Shown here piece by piece: positions 23,255-36,126 of a DNA stretch of 64,000 nucleotides. The DNA lies in assembly GCF_020085105.1 (NCBI RefSeq), contig NC_058063.1, positions 6,048,501 through 6,112,500 on the forward strand. The letters are read 5' to 3'. Positions within the stretch are counted from its first letter, which is position 1, and each line of letters opens with the position of its first letter. A program made the position numbers and the translations under genes. The notes below the pieces were generated by a model that saw only the letters and a program-made list of their open reading frames with translations, did not search any database and had not been told where the DNA came from. The stretch is from Siniperca chuatsi. Its lineage: Eukaryota > Chordata > Actinopteri > Centrarchiformes > Sinipercidae.

Positions 23255-25545
23255 AAAAAAAGACTACTTTTTCCTGAGAGTTATATGAGAAGATTGATAC
23301 TACTCTCATATCTGTACAGTAAATATGAAGTTGGAGCCAGCAGGCAGTTAGCTTATCTTAGTTTAGATTAAGAATAAAACAGCTAGCCTGGCTCAACCAA
23401 AGGAAATTAAACTCTAAAGCTCACTTTAGAATTTAGAAACGCGTTAATCGTAGAATTCACTCTACAATTAACATATCGCATTTGCTTTTTTTCCCCTCCT
23501 GTTAAAAACAAAAGCATCATATTGTGGTTTTTAAATGGGGGATTATGTGCTTAGACTCCAAGAAGTCACTGCTCCCGGCCAAGAAATAGTCAGGCACATA
23601 ACCCCCAGTAAAACCACAATTTTTTAAACAGCGTAAACAAACGAGATATATCGCGTAAACACCTCTTAAGTACACTTAAGAGGTGAAGAAATAGTCAGAT
23701 ACTTAATCCCCACTCAAACGGCAAATCAGTGTTTGTATGGATTAAACAAATGAGATCTAGAATAAAAGTTCATTAGTGAGCTTTAGAGGTGCTGGTAGGA
23801 AGATTTTTACTTTTTGACAGAGCCAGGCTAGCTCTTTGCCCCTGTTTTCCAGTTATTATGCCAAGCTAAGCTAATCAGCTGCTGGTTCCAGCTATATACA
23901 GCTGGTAAAATAAGTATTTAACACGTCACCATTTTTCCTCAGTAAATATATTTCTAAAAAAAAAAGGTGCTATTGACATGAAATTTTCACCAGATGTTGG
24001 TAACAACCCATGCAATCCACACATGCAAAAGACATCTAACCGTAGATGTCCATAAATTAAGTCATGTTTAATAATGTTAAATGACACAGGGAAAAAGTAT
24101 TGAACCTGCATACTGAAATTCATTTAATACTTCTGCTTCAAGACTCCTCCTGTATGGAGAAACGAGTTGCATGCATTGCTGAAGTGTGATTTTGGCCCAT
24201 TATTCCACACAAACAGTCTTCAAATCTCTTCTATGATCTTTAGTTCTTTCCATAGATTCTCAATTGGATTCAAGTCAGGTGACTGGCTGGGCCATTCCAG
24301 CAGCTTTATTTTCCTTTTTCTGAAAGCAACTGAGAGTTTCCTTGGCTGTGTGTTTGGGATCATTGTCTTGCTGAAATGCCCACCCTCGTTTCATCTTCAT
24401 CATCCTGGTAGATGGCAGGAGTTTTTTTTTTTTTTTTTTAATAATTTTATTAAATCAAGAATGTCTGTGCATTTCCCCCCCATTCATCCTCCTTTCAATT
24501 ACATGAAGTTTGCCAGCACCGTATGCTGAAAAACAGCCCCACAGCATGATGTCTCCACCTCCAAAACTTCACTGTTGGTGTGGTGCTTTGGGGGTGATGT
24601 TTCTCCTCCAAACATGCTGTGTATTATGGCATCCAAAGAGTTCAATTTTAGTCTCATCTGACCAGACTATATTCTCCCAGTATGTCACAGGCTTGTCCAA
24701 ATGTTGTGCAGCAAACTTTAAAACAAGCTTCCACATGCTTTTTCCTTCAGTAATGGAGTCTTGCGTGGTGAGCGTGCATACAGGCCATGGCAGTTGAGTG
24801 CATTACCAAACCAATTTTTCCTGCTAATTCCAGGTCCCATTCTGAAGCTGTCCACAAGTGGTCTTTGGCTCTTGAACAACTCTTCTGATAATTCTTTTCA
24901 CTCCTCTGTCAGAAATCTTGCGAGGAGCACCTGGTCGTGGCCGCTTTATGGTGAAATGATGTTCTTACCACTTCCGGATTATGGCCCCAACAGCGCTCAC
25001 TGGAACATTGAGAAGTTTTGAAATCCTTCTGTAACCAATGCCATTAATATGTTTTGCAACAATAAGGTTGCAAAGATCTTGCGTGCGCTCTTTGCTTTTA
25101 CCCATCATGGGATGTTTCTTCTGTGACACCTTTTTCTAGGCCATCAGTTGGGACTGAACCAGCTGATATTCATTTGCACTGAGAAGGGGCAGGATGGCTT
25201 TCTAACTACTGACTGTCTCGGCTTTCCATGCCTTTTTGCACCTCCCTTTCTTCATGTGTTCAATACTTTTTCCCTGTGTCACTTAACATTATAACACATA
25301 ACTTAATTTATGGACATCTATGGTTTAATTTCTTTGCATGTGTGGATTTCATGAGTTGTTACCAACATCTGGTGAAAATTTCATTTCAATAGCACCTTTA
25401 GAAATCTATTTACTGAGTAAAATGGTGACGTGTTCAATACTTATTTTACCCGCTGTATAGATGTTAGAGTGGAATCAATCTCATGATCTAACTCTTGGTA
25501 AGAAAGCGTATGAGCACTTTTCCTAAAATGGCAAACTGTTCCTTT
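23255..25545. mobile_element. Fold-back repeat copy A, interrupted by a Tc1 element
   Basis: The left half (23255-23898) and right half (25456-25545, continuing the left-of-Tc1 arm) form one large palindrome. GCTAGCCTGGCTC near 23380 is matched by GAGCCAGGCTAGC near 23820, and GATTGATACTACTCTC near 23293 by its imperfect complement near 25470. GTTAGCTTA-type segments mark the family. The Tc1 insertion splits the right arm. Related copies lie near 28.2 and 31.2 kb. Confidence 0.7.
23899..25455 (-). mobile_element. Tc1/mariner DNA transposon, inactive, nested
   Basis: About 1.56 kb with long, near-identical terminal inverted repeats. The left end starts CAGCTGGTAAAATAAG; the right end is the complement of CTTATTTTACCCGCTG. 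Both are flanked by TA. The arms match well for at least 100 bp (including the ATGAAATTTTCACCAGATGT segment). A transposase frame starts on the minus strand at 25108 (MMGKSKERTQDLCNLIVAKH, a helix-turn-helix N terminus) and is broken by stops and frameshifts. It is inserted in a fold-back repeat and is not functional. Confidence 0.88.
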
Positions 25546-27623
25546 ACGTCAAAACCACTGAATGCCTGATACAATGTTTAAAGACATATACCTTTTTGAA
25601 ATGTGACGTTAAAAACTGAAACAGCGACAAACAATAGCCAGTGAAAATCATGTATAATATAAGCATAAAAATTAATTATGAACCATTCAAAAGTGGCACC
25701 CAGCATTAGCCAGTCTGGGCACGTCATCAAAACATTCAACTTGTTGAAAATATTTCAAACAGTACAGCACCAGTATTGATACATCAGTATTTTTACACGA
25801 GTGCATCATTAATTTCACATTCATAGTCCTCAACAGGAGGAGATAATAGCTACAGTAGATGGGGAACTGCAGCCCACACAGCTCAATAAAGTTTGAGATG
25901 TTTAGAAGCCTACTCATCCCCGTACTTCAAACAGCTGCTGTGAAAGCAGAAATAAAGGCAATCACTGGAGAAGTTAAATCATAACTCTAATAATAAAGCT
26001 GTTTGTTATCCACTAAGTCCTAAGTATTTATAATCTCTTTTCTTTAGGTCCTGCATGTTTGCTAACTTTTTAGTTTTTGGTTGGCACTGCTGAGCTTATC
26101 TTAACAGAGGTGATCTGACAGTGGTCAAGGAGGTAACCAATGGTGGTAGAGCAGACAAGATAAGCATGTGTTCGGAATACCTTCATCTGGTCACCAAATA
26201 ACCCACTTTGGCTCAGAGCACGGCCAGCATTAGCTTCCTCTTTTGAAAACAAAACAGCTAAACCATCATAAGCAGACCAAGGTGGTTTAATGTTCAATAT
26301 ATGTTTTTATGCTAGTTGACTAGCAAACCACTAAGCAGCCCAGCAGCTTAACCAGCAAGATAGTTTATAGTTTAGTTTATTTGCACATATATTTAAAAAA
26401 AAAAAAGAAAAAAGCCAGAAAAGGGTTATGAAGATACTTCCACCATATAAGCCCAGAGCCCAAGATGAGGTCTACTAGTTGCTTGGTTTGACTGACCAAC
26501 AGTCCAAAACCCAGAGATAATGAATTTGCAATGATGTAAAACAGAGAAAAGTAGAAAATACCCACAAGCTGGGATCAGAAAATGCTTAGCATTTATGCAT
26601 TTAATGCTTGGTAAATGATAAAACCAGGAAGTGATTATTAAAATAGCTGTAATGAATGTAAGAAATTCGTTTCGTGAAAACATATTGCTCCAGCACCTCT
26701 CGGGACAAATAGGTGAACAGATTTCACAGTTCTCTCGCCACTCACCACGTATTACTGAACTCCCCCGGACTGCCCATTTCCAGTGTGGCTCGGATACTGG
26801 GGATGCAACAACTGCATGTGTTTCATGGCCACCGTAGTTTCTCCTACATGCTTGGAAGGGGAGGGTGAGGCGAGCAGTATTCAAATGGTTCACAGCTAGA
26901 TGCCACTAAATCCTACACACTGGACCTTTATTGCTCAGGTTAAAAAAAATGCGGTCATGTAGGGTAATGGCTGTACTTGTTTGGGTTCATTCAATCGAGG
27001 GCGAAAAACATTTTTGTTTGGCAAAAACCTAACCCATAACACTTTTTTGTAGCAGTGGTAATGGTGGAATTATTGTGCGAATCAAAATAAGTGCAAATAC
27101 ATTGTAACTAATTGATTACATTTCAAAAAAAGGAGTTCCTGGTGTGTGTAAACACAACATTCACACAACACATCACAATAGAATATTGATGTGAATGGGA
27201 ATTTGGCTTGATGTGGTGGCATATTTGGGCTGACCTGATAAGGACCTTCAGTTCCATGTCATTCAGTGTAAGTCACTTCTGCATTACTAGTCTAAATGAT
27301 ACTCTAATGACTAAGCCTTTTGAAGTTGGACTTCAGCTGCATCAGTTTGTGAAGAACAAAGTGCAGAAATGCAGTAGCTGCCACTGTTTTTTGTTCTATG
27401 GAATGTCTGAGACATCTCCATTGACACACTTGGCTACTCAACATGCCAAAAATAAATACAAAATACAAAACTGGGCCCAAAATCTGTTTAAAGTTTTGAC
27501 AAGTATAGGACCCCTTTCACAAAATCATCCTCCAAAGACGTTCCTGGATTCATCATTTACACAATAAAGTCTCAAGTTTTCGTTGAGCCAGTACAATAAG
27601 AATTTGGGAAACCTTCAGTACTT
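25546..27623. other. Intergenic between receptor gene and repeat cluster, no gene seen
   Basis: No supported exon. It includes a probable dispersed repeat at about 26600-26935. The segment at 27180-27570 has open frames without family features. The 3' UTR of the receptor gene ending at 27624 must extend into its right-hand end, but I see no clear AATAAA on the minus strand close by. Confidence 0.5.
26600..26935. repeat. Probable dispersed repeat
   Basis: The terminal motif CTAAATCCTACACACTGGAC (about 26907-26926) and the inner CTGCCCATTTCCAGTGTGGC segment resemble a widespread teleost repeat. Class and exact ends are uncertain. Confidence 0.4.
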
Positions 27624-30600
27624 TTAGATTTGATTGGTTTGGGGATCTATCACCAGAGTGATTTTACAGTTGTCTTCTTCCTCTGCCGGGATGTACAAGT
27701 TATGAACAGTGCTCTGAGGAAAAGAAGAAGAAAAGAATTTAAAAAATGCTAGTGTGGTACAGTGTGGTATTTAAAAAAAATATTCTATAAATTTGTACAA
27801 TTGTTGAGATTATAGGCAGGTCTGGTTTTGAGAACTGGTGAAGAAATAAGTTGTGAGGCTGAATTTTATGGTGTTTTCGGTGCCATCATATTTATCAGCT
27901 ACTCTTGTTATTTTGTCCTCTCACTGCCTTTATTGCTGTTGTTGTTAAAGCAATGGTTGGGTCATTGGGGCTTACTCGCTTTTTTTGCTAAGAGTTAGAG
28001 GAGAAAATTGATACCACTCATGCCTGTACCCTAAATATCGAGGCGACCACCAGCAGCCTGTTAGCTTAGCTTAGCACAATGACAAGAAACAAGGGGAAAC
28101 AGCTATCCAAAAGGTAACAAAATATGTCTACCAGCACCCCTAAAGCTCACTAATTAACACTTTATATCTTGTTTGTTTATGCCGTCCAAAAAAGCTATTG
28201 CTTGGCCAGGTGCTGTGTCTTGCTGGAATCTTGTTGTCACTGTGAGGTTGCTAGGCAACCAGATTCCAGGAGGTTACTGCGCGAAGCACAAAACCACAAT
28301 GTGTCGATTTTACGTACGATACTTAAAGTAAGCTAACTGGCTGCTGGCGGTAGCTTCATGTTTACCGTGCAGGCATGAGAGTGGTAACGGCCTCCTTATC
28401 TAAGTCTGAGCAAGACGGCGAATAAGCGTACTTCCCAAAATGGCATACTGTACTTTTTCTTTAATAATTTAACCCAGAATGATTTTTTTTTTTTTAAAGC
28501 AGTCACCTTATTGTTGTTGTCAGAAATATCGCTGAGAAGGTCTCGAGGTTGTGGCACTTTGGGGAACATTTTTTCCTTGTTTCTGTACAGAGAGAGTTAA
28601 ATATCAGAGGCAAACAAGAAGACAACTAAAATCAATAGCACCCACGCCAAAAAATTTAAGACTTTACATACTTGCTGAAATACATAAAAGTCAGGGCTGC
28701 CAGGCCAGCAAACATCAATGGGATGATAATGGAAGTTAGGATTAGGATCATTTTAGGATCTGTATCTGCATCTGCAAAAACATCAGTAACATTTTGATCA
28801 GCTGAGAGTGACTTATGCAGCCACAGTGTCTTACGTTTCAAGTACACGTTACAAAAAATGTAACAAACAGTCTCAACTTTAGGGGGGTAGAATGCATTTC
28901 TGTCCGCCAGAGTCATTCTTAAAACAACCGCCAGATGGCAAAATAAGTATTTTTTCAAATCCTATACTTAGTGGCTTTAAACTGCTAGACAGTCAATTTT
29001 GCAATTAAACTCTTCAACAAAATAAGAAAATAGACAGAGAGACAACAACCATACCAAAATACTTCTCGTCAATCCCTGTCGTGTATATTTTCCTCCCTCC
29101 CTGCGTCTCAGCTTTAATAGCCATGCGGTACGGACAGTGAGGGACCAGGACCAGATCAACTGATGTGTTACCCTCTACATCTTTAATCTGTAAATAAATA
29201 AATAAATTAATTAATTAATGATGGCGCTAGATGAAAAAGACCAGCAAAGTGATTACAATTCTTCCTGAGGGGAAGATGAATGTCCAAATTTCATTGCAAT
29301 CCACCCAATAGTTGGAAAGACATTTCACTCAAAATCACAAGTGTCAACCTCATGGCGGCGCTAGACGAAAAGCCGGGGGATCGCCAAAGTCAGTACAAAA
29401 TGTGGTGCCAATCTGTCAAGTAGATGTCAAGATATTTCACAGGATAAGTGGAAACTCTGACCAGCTGGTGGAGCTTCAGGAAAAGTCATTAGGGTTCATC
29501 TAGTGCGGACCATGGATATGTGTACCAAATTTTACAACAATCAATACAGTAAAAGGCAAAAGTGGCAACCTGTTTTAGTGTACTGAATTTGTGATCCCTA
29601 AAAACAAAAAACTTAAAACGTTGCGGAGTCCTTGACCACTAGTAGCACTATAGAGCAATGTTTTTCACAAGTTGAACCTCTGTTTTGTTAGTACTGTGCA
29701 TGCACACGAGGAGCACGCGGGGTGCGACGCAATTCACAGACTGCCGCTAGTTTCACACTATTCCACTGATCGACGGTCGGTAGCGGTAATGCACCAAGAA
29801 TACATAGCAATGCGCCAACAAAGGCAAGAAAGAAGACTGCAAGCTTCCTTAAGTGATCTTGTGGAAATTTCATACAGGGAAATTCAAACCACATGAATTC
29901 ATACAGATGGTTTTCAAAGTAAAATATTTCAATGCTAGAACTTCAGTGGTGTTTAAATTTCTACATGAAGTATTCAGTAGTGGTTCAATTTTACAATTAG
30001 GTATTCAGTTGCTTCTAAGATTCTGATTATCACGGCTATTATTTGCATCCACTGAAGTCTTATATAGAGATTAACAGACTAAACAAGATACAGCTTGAAT
30101 TTAAAAACATTAGATACAAACATCCAAATATTGTACTGTTGTGTCTGTTACCTTTCTGTCATTACACTCAGTGTAAATAATTTGAAACTTCCAATCAGGC
30201 AGACTGACGATGTCAGGAGCAATCCACCTGATAATGAATTTATCCTCCGTTTTAGTGACTGTCCACTCAAGGGGAGGAAGTTTCACTGTACATAGAAAGA
30301 CATTACAGAGAGATAGTAACAATCCAGTCATACACAATAATAAATTGCTGTAAATCAACTAAAGTCTCTTAAAACTCCCCCTAAAGACACACATACACAT
30401 ATTGTTGTTCCCCTAAAATGGCTGCATTGTGTGTTGTCCAAAGTTTTGTATTGTGTCATACCCCACATTACACAAGTACATACACCCAGACAGACACACA
30501 AACATACACATATCCACACCACGACAACTGCTAAAACATTTCTGAGAAAGGACAGAGAGCAACTTCTCTTAAAACTCAGAGTGAATGTGGAAGCGCAACG

Positions 30601-33600
30601 TATTTCAACAGAATGTTGATACTAAATCAGTACTGTCAGTTCACTTGCTGCATACCACATTTATTAAACTCTTTCCTGAAGGTGTTCCTGACAGGTTTGT
30701 TGTTCAGCGTTCCGTTAAACAAGATAATGATGGCCTGGGTGAAATGCCCCTGCAGATCACAACCAGTCCTGGTGCTGTTAGTGTAACTGTACGATGAGCA
30801 CTCTTGTAAGACGGAAAGGGCATCGTTGTATATAGATGTTCCCAGATCCTCATTCTGTAACCTTGGAAAGATAAAGAAAAGGTGATTTACTTTCATGCTG
30901 CTCACTATTCCTGAAACACTAAAAGAAGTAAATTAACTGAACAATTAATTAATAAAATTAACAAACATTTGAATAAGCACAATTTTGCAGGGACACCATC
31001 AAACACAGAGATAAAACACTGTTCATTAAGTTAATAGTTTGACATTTTGGGAAATACACTTATTCGCTTTCTTGCGAGGGTTTGGTGAGAAGATCAATAA
31101 CACTCTTAAGTCTGTTTATTAAATTTGAAGCTGCAGCCAGCAGGTGGTTAGCTTAGCTTAGCATAAAAACTAGGGCAAACAGCTAGCCTGGCTCTGTGCA
31201 TTGATAACAAAATCCTCCTACCAGTACCTCTAAAGCTTTAATTAATACGCGATATCCTGTTTGTTTAATCCATAGAAAAACCAAAGTGTAAAAACCAAAA
31301 TTTGTGGCGAGTTAGGTGGTGTAACCATTTCTTTGCCGGGTGCAGTGACTTCCTGGAGCCTGCGCTGGTCGCCTGGCAGCCTCATGCTGATGACAAGACT
31401 CCAGGAAGTAACTGCAGCCACCCAAGAAATAATTCCACTACATGGGGTTGAACTATTTCTTTAATCCACAGAGACTTCAAAAACGTCAAAGAAGTATGGA
31501 GCTGGATGGTTGCACTGATTGATTAATCAATTAGTTTATCAACAGAAAATTACCCAAGTACGACTTTGAAACCTGCTTCTTATCCTTTTAGTCAATTATC
31601 TATTAATATTAAGTAAAAAAAAAACTAAATAACCTTTTACATGAGAGACTAAATGCTTGTTGTTTAGTTCAGCAATGAATACATTTGTTAATAACATAAA
31701 TGACCTTTCCTAGCAGAACTGATTACACTAAAACAGTGTCTGCCTCAATTCATTCTTTTATGTCAGAAAGAGGATCGCTGATTATCTAACAAACTGAAGA
31801 GGTCAGTTATGGCAGCTATGTACAGTATTAACATTAACTGTGTTTGTCAGTAATGCGGGCAGATGGGACCTATGAATTGTCCAGTCACTAGAGGCCATGA
31901 GCCGCAAAAAACCAACAAAGAAATAAGGGTGACATGTTCAGTAATGGCTACAGAGTGGCTCATTTATGTGTTTTAATAGTCTTTGGACAATAGAGCTCTG
32001 TGGCAAAGAGGAATAAGATATATCACTATATCAGGCTTCACAATCCTTTTTAGTAGGATTAGTAGTAATTTCCTCAGATGGTATGCGTTGATGTAACCTC
32101 GTGAATTTAAAAATAGATTGAATATATTGAATGTTATAGAATATTGCTGATATTTTCGAACCTACAGTTTTAAAATCAATACAATGGTACCAATTTTAGC
32201 ATTTGATGGTGAACATCATTTTCAGCTTTGGATTTCCGGTTGTGCTACTGGTTGTGTGGTTATGGTTGTCCGGAGGTAACAGTCCACCCTTTTAAATTAA
32301 CGCTACATGACCGAACATGGCATGGGCCTCGAAGTATAAGCCTCACACAGTCAATAAACGATGCCTAAACTCAAACTGACGCCCGTCTCAGGCCTGGACT
32401 GCTGAGCCACTAAACATGAGGAATTTTAGCCTTCACTGAACCCTAGCTCATTACCTCCACTTGGGTTCAGTCTGGCTCTTACTGTATGAGGCAAAACCAA
32501 ATTAACTGTGTATCAGGAAGTATTGCAACACAGCTTACTCACATATACAATACTGTGTAATGGTGAGTTTCAGTTTACTAATTACTCTGGGTCTACAGCT
32601 CTGCTTCCCATTGTCCTGTTATTGTGTAAGCACATAATGTAAAAAAAAAACAAAAACAACCCACGCATAGAAGAAACGGAGATCTGGAGCTTGACTGGCT
32701 GGGAGCCAGGAGCAGTGACTTTGTTTGGAGGAAAAGATGCAGCATTCCAATTTGTTCACCAGCTCTGGGAGGAACAGAGACACATACACACATCTTAATG
32801 AACAAACAAATCGCCCAGACATTAATGCAGTCCATATGTGGTTCAAAAGGTTTTAGCCCACATTTCTTTGTCTACTCCAAAGCATTCAAACTTTGAGAAC
32901 AAAATCGGGTCTTTTTAAGGGTAATGGTGAGCAAAATGACCTACCTGGGTACATGATGTTGAATAAAGCCGGCTTACTGTGTGTGCTATTACAGACAGTT
33001 TCAACCGACATCTGCAGAGATCCTCCTTCCATCACTATGAACTTACTCTGCCAGGGAGAAGTTTGTCCGCTCTGAATGCACCAAGAACAGAGAAACAGAA
33101 AAAAAAAAAAAACACACTCTAAGTGAACTACTAAATCATCATCAGTGAGTCAACCCAGCACTTTACTGTACATATAGCACGGCCACAGTCAAAAATGTAG
33201 TTGTGGAGTTGTTTAAGAAAAACACATACTAGCCATTTACAGTGGTGTGAAAAAGTGTTTGCCCCCTTCCTGATTTCTTACTTTTTTTTGCATGTTTGTC
33301 ACACTTAAATGTTTCAGGTAATCAAACTAATTTAAATATTAGTCAAAGATAACACAAGTAAACACAAAATGCAGTTTTTAAATGAAGGTTGTTATTATCA
33401 AGGGAAAACTAAATCCAAACCTACATGGCCCTGTGTGAAAAGGTGATTGCCCCCTAAACCTAATAACTGGTTGGGCCACCCTTAGCAGCAACAACTGCAA
33501 TCAAGCGTTTGTGATAACTTGCAATGAGTCTTTTACAGCGCTGTGGAGGAATTTTGGCCCACTCAACTTTGTAGAATTGTTGTATTTCAGCCACATTGGA

Positions 33601-34150
33601 GGGTTTTTCACACCACTGTATTAGTGGGATGCAGGAAGAAATCACTATATGCAATGTTATGGATCTTGTTATGGAAATAGATTTTTGGCAGAAAATTGAG
33701 TTCTGTAGCTGTACTTGCCATTAGGATAAATTCAATGTTGGTTTTGGTCTTTTTAGCGGATTTGCTGATAGTAATAAAATGATCAGATGCAAAATCGTAT
33801 ACAATCTAATGCACACCTGCACAATTCTGAGGTAGATATAGGTAGATATTTTAATTTAATGCTAGTCTACTTCTGCTCTCTACGATCCAGAGGCAAATAT
33901 TGCACATTTTATTCCATTTTATTTATTTGACAGCTATAGTTACTAGTGACTTTGCATAATAAGATTTGACATATACAACAGATGATTAGCTACTAAATAG
34001 GAAACACTCCTATATATATATATATATATATATCAATAATATGATCATATAAAATATAATTTTATTATAATAAAACCATCCTATGCAGAATCTAGATGAT
34101 GATGAATTTAGTTTTCAGTAAGTTTTCTGGGAGCAATCCCTAACAGCTCG

Positions 34151-34185
<35 letters not shown>

Positions 34186-36126
34186 ACCTTTCCTGTCTCT
34201 CTCTTCAGCTATCTCTATCCGAATAAAGGCAAAAATTCCCCATAAAACACTCTTTAAAATACCTTAATATCTTACACTTGAATGTATTATTATAATTGGT
34301 GGGATACTTTGGTCCATGTGCTACATTAATCCCCAAATAATACCTCTGTGGAAGGGGACCAGCTCCCTCTGTAGATAAAAACGGCTCATTCTAAGGTAAT
34401 GAAACGATATTCTTATTTTCAACATAACAATAAACATTATATTCTGCCAATAGCAGAAATGGAATATACATAAATAGAATTACATTTAAATAGAATTACA
34501 TTTTATAAAATGTATATGAAATATATGCATGCTCACATATTTTTCTTCCGTGGCATATGATTTCACGTCATACGTGCAGTTTTCCACTGCATGCTGTGGT
34601 GGTGCCCAGGACAACCGTAATTCAAAATCACTTATCCACAGTGCGGACAAATTTTGCGGTGGTAAGATTTGGCCTAAGGTGGAGAAAGAGAAAAGACTGG
34701 TAACATAGGATTTCAGCGAGCCTTTAATAAGCCTCTTGATCTGTGAACACCTTCCATTTATTCCTTTCATTCAGTCTGCTTATGTAAAATGATGAAAGAC
34801 TGCTTCTTTTTTTGTCCTTAGTTTACAGCAGTGCAGTGGAAGTATTTGTACATCCGGTCAGAGGAGCAGCTCTGCTTCAAGGAAATGTCTGAAATGCCAA
34901 AGAAAGTTTAGCAGACATTCAAAACAAACTGCTGGTGAACTTCTACCCTGCAAACTGCAAACTCATTTTCAAACTTGAAGTCAGGGATCATGTTTATGTC
35001 ATGAGCAATGACCACTGGCTACAGTTCCCCATGTTATTTTCTTTATCTTTGACCTCTCTATCAGGTCTGACCAGTGTCCCATATCACACTTGTATTCAGA
35101 AGGCTATATCCTAGAATTTTAACATTTCCAAACCAGCTCCAATATACATGACTGACTGTGCCCTTTACCTGCCCCATTCCTGGGTAACTTGAGGTATTTT
35201 TCACCCTGAACCCTAATTTTCCCATGTTTCTGAGCGAGGTGCAGCGCCAAAACTGGCTGCAATGTAATAATCCTTTGTCTGATGGTGTTGACACAAAATA
35301 AGTAATGGCAAGGTAAAAAAAAACAAATTTTGATGAAATAAAAAAAGAACAAAGTTGACAGGTTGTATCAAAGTGTAGCTCAGCAGCTTAGTACATGTTA
35401 AGATACATACATGTAGTTTAATTTGTCTGAGCACAAGGTTTTATTTTTTCTTATACTGCACCATGTTCTGTTTTGTTTGGAGGACTTCATTTCCCGGCTG
35501 CCCACTGCAGCACTCTCGCTCATACTGGGATAATCTCTCCTTGAATGAATCACTTAAAACACAAACATTGGAAAATAGAGTCCAGGCTGAAAAATACCGA
35601 AGTTAACCCTTTAACTTAGGTGGATTCTCGGCCACTTCTGTTTGGTCTTGCTACATTTGCCTGTGAGCTTATGTATCGTCATTTAATATTAAAATCCCCA
35701 TACCGTTCCTGCCTGCCTGGTTGTCTGTATTTGGGTCCTTTTCCTTTCCGCCTCGTAGTCTACACACAAGAGGTAACGGATTCTGGATGTGGATCATGTA
35801 TGACATTCATCTGCTGGAGTTCTTTACCGTCACAAAACAACTTTTCTGTGCTCTCTTTTATGAGTTTATATGTTTTACTTGGTGACATGCCCAACAGTGA
35901 TGAATGCCAGACGTGACGTCAAGATACTGTGAACACCATCACGTTTCTAGTAGGGAATTACTGGGAACAGTCCGTGGAAAAATTGGAAAATTCGTCAAGG
36001 CTTAGGGAATAACAAAAATAACTTAACACAGGTAGGCCTATGTATATTTTTCTTACCTGTTTGGGATTCCGATAGAAAGAGGCAGCTTAAAACGAACAAG
36101 TCCAAACTTCGAAACATCCTGTTCAT
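27624..36126 (-). CDS. Class I cytokine receptor chain, IL13RA1/IL5RA/CSF2RA group (tandem paralogue of il13ra1)
   Basis: Ten coding exons, right to left: 36057-36126, 34537-34673, 32945-33071, 32665-32764, 30656-30861, 30152-30285, 29055-29187, 28672-28771, 28507-28582 and 27624-27713. All borders are AG/GT and phases chain without a stop, giving 390 aa, close to IL13RA chains. Exon 1 is a signal peptide (LFVLSCLFLSES). Exons 2-3 form fibronectin-III-like domain 1 (PPQNLSAL, LRLSWAPP). Exons 4-5 form domain 2 with the class I cysteine pattern (ECCIFSSKQSHCSWLP; C-x11-C in exon 5). Exons 6-7 form domain 3. The exon 7 WSXWS position reads GRKIYTTGIDEKY, so the motif is lost. Exon 8 is transmembrane. 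Exon 9 carries a Box1-like KMFPKVPQP. The last exon has one tyrosine (NLYIPAEEED). The exact orthologue is not settled; an IL5RA/CSF2RA-like chain is possible. Confidence 0.88.
27930..28470. mobile_element. Fold-back repeat copy B
   Basis: Lies in the last intron of the receptor gene. The arms begin with CTTACTCGC...AAATTGATACCACTCATGCC and end in the imperfect complement GGCATGAGAGTGGTAACGGC (28373-28392). Inner segments share GTTAGCTTAGCTTAGC and CTAATTAACACTTTATATCT with the copies near 23.5 and 31.2 kb. No coding capacity. Confidence 0.65.
29215..29560. repeat. Dispersed fish-type repeat
   Basis: Contains an internal near-duplication: GATGGCGCTAGATGAAAA (about 29220) and CATGGCGGCGCTAGACGAAAA (about 29352). 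The segment ATTTCATTGCAATCCACCCA resembles a common perciform dispersed repeat. Family unnamed. Confidence 0.5.
31030..31450. mobile_element. Fold-back repeat copy C, truncated
   Basis: Shares TTTGACATTTTGGGAAATAC, GTTAGCTTAGCTTAGCATAA and CAGCTAGCCTGGCTC with copy A. Only part of the second arm is present (CAGTGACTTCCTGGAG and its complement near 31400). It lies in intron 4 of the receptor gene. Confidence 0.65.
33240..33618. mobile_element. Tc1-like MITE, 379 bp
   Basis: Terminal inverted repeats CAGTGGTGTGAAAAAG and its exact complement at the right end are flanked by TA on both sides (33238-33239 and 33619-33620). Inner sequence such as TGGGCCACCCTTAGCAGCAA is typical of non-autonomous Tc1 derivatives in fish. 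It sits in intron 2 of the receptor gene and encodes no transposase. Confidence 0.85.
34013..34033. repeat. (TA)n microsatellite
   Basis: Short TA dinucleotide run in the receptor gene's second intron. Confidence 0.85.
34148..34187. repeat. (TC)n microsatellite
   Basis: TC dinucleotide run, with a CG interruption near its start, about 0.4 kb before exon 2 in plus coordinates. Confidence 0.9.

Noticed and set aside
30843-30862. Alternative acceptor (GTTACAG) for exon 5 of the first receptor gene
   Set aside because: Using it after exon 4 breaks the phase. The AG just upstream (CCAAG) gives a continuous frame matching the family.
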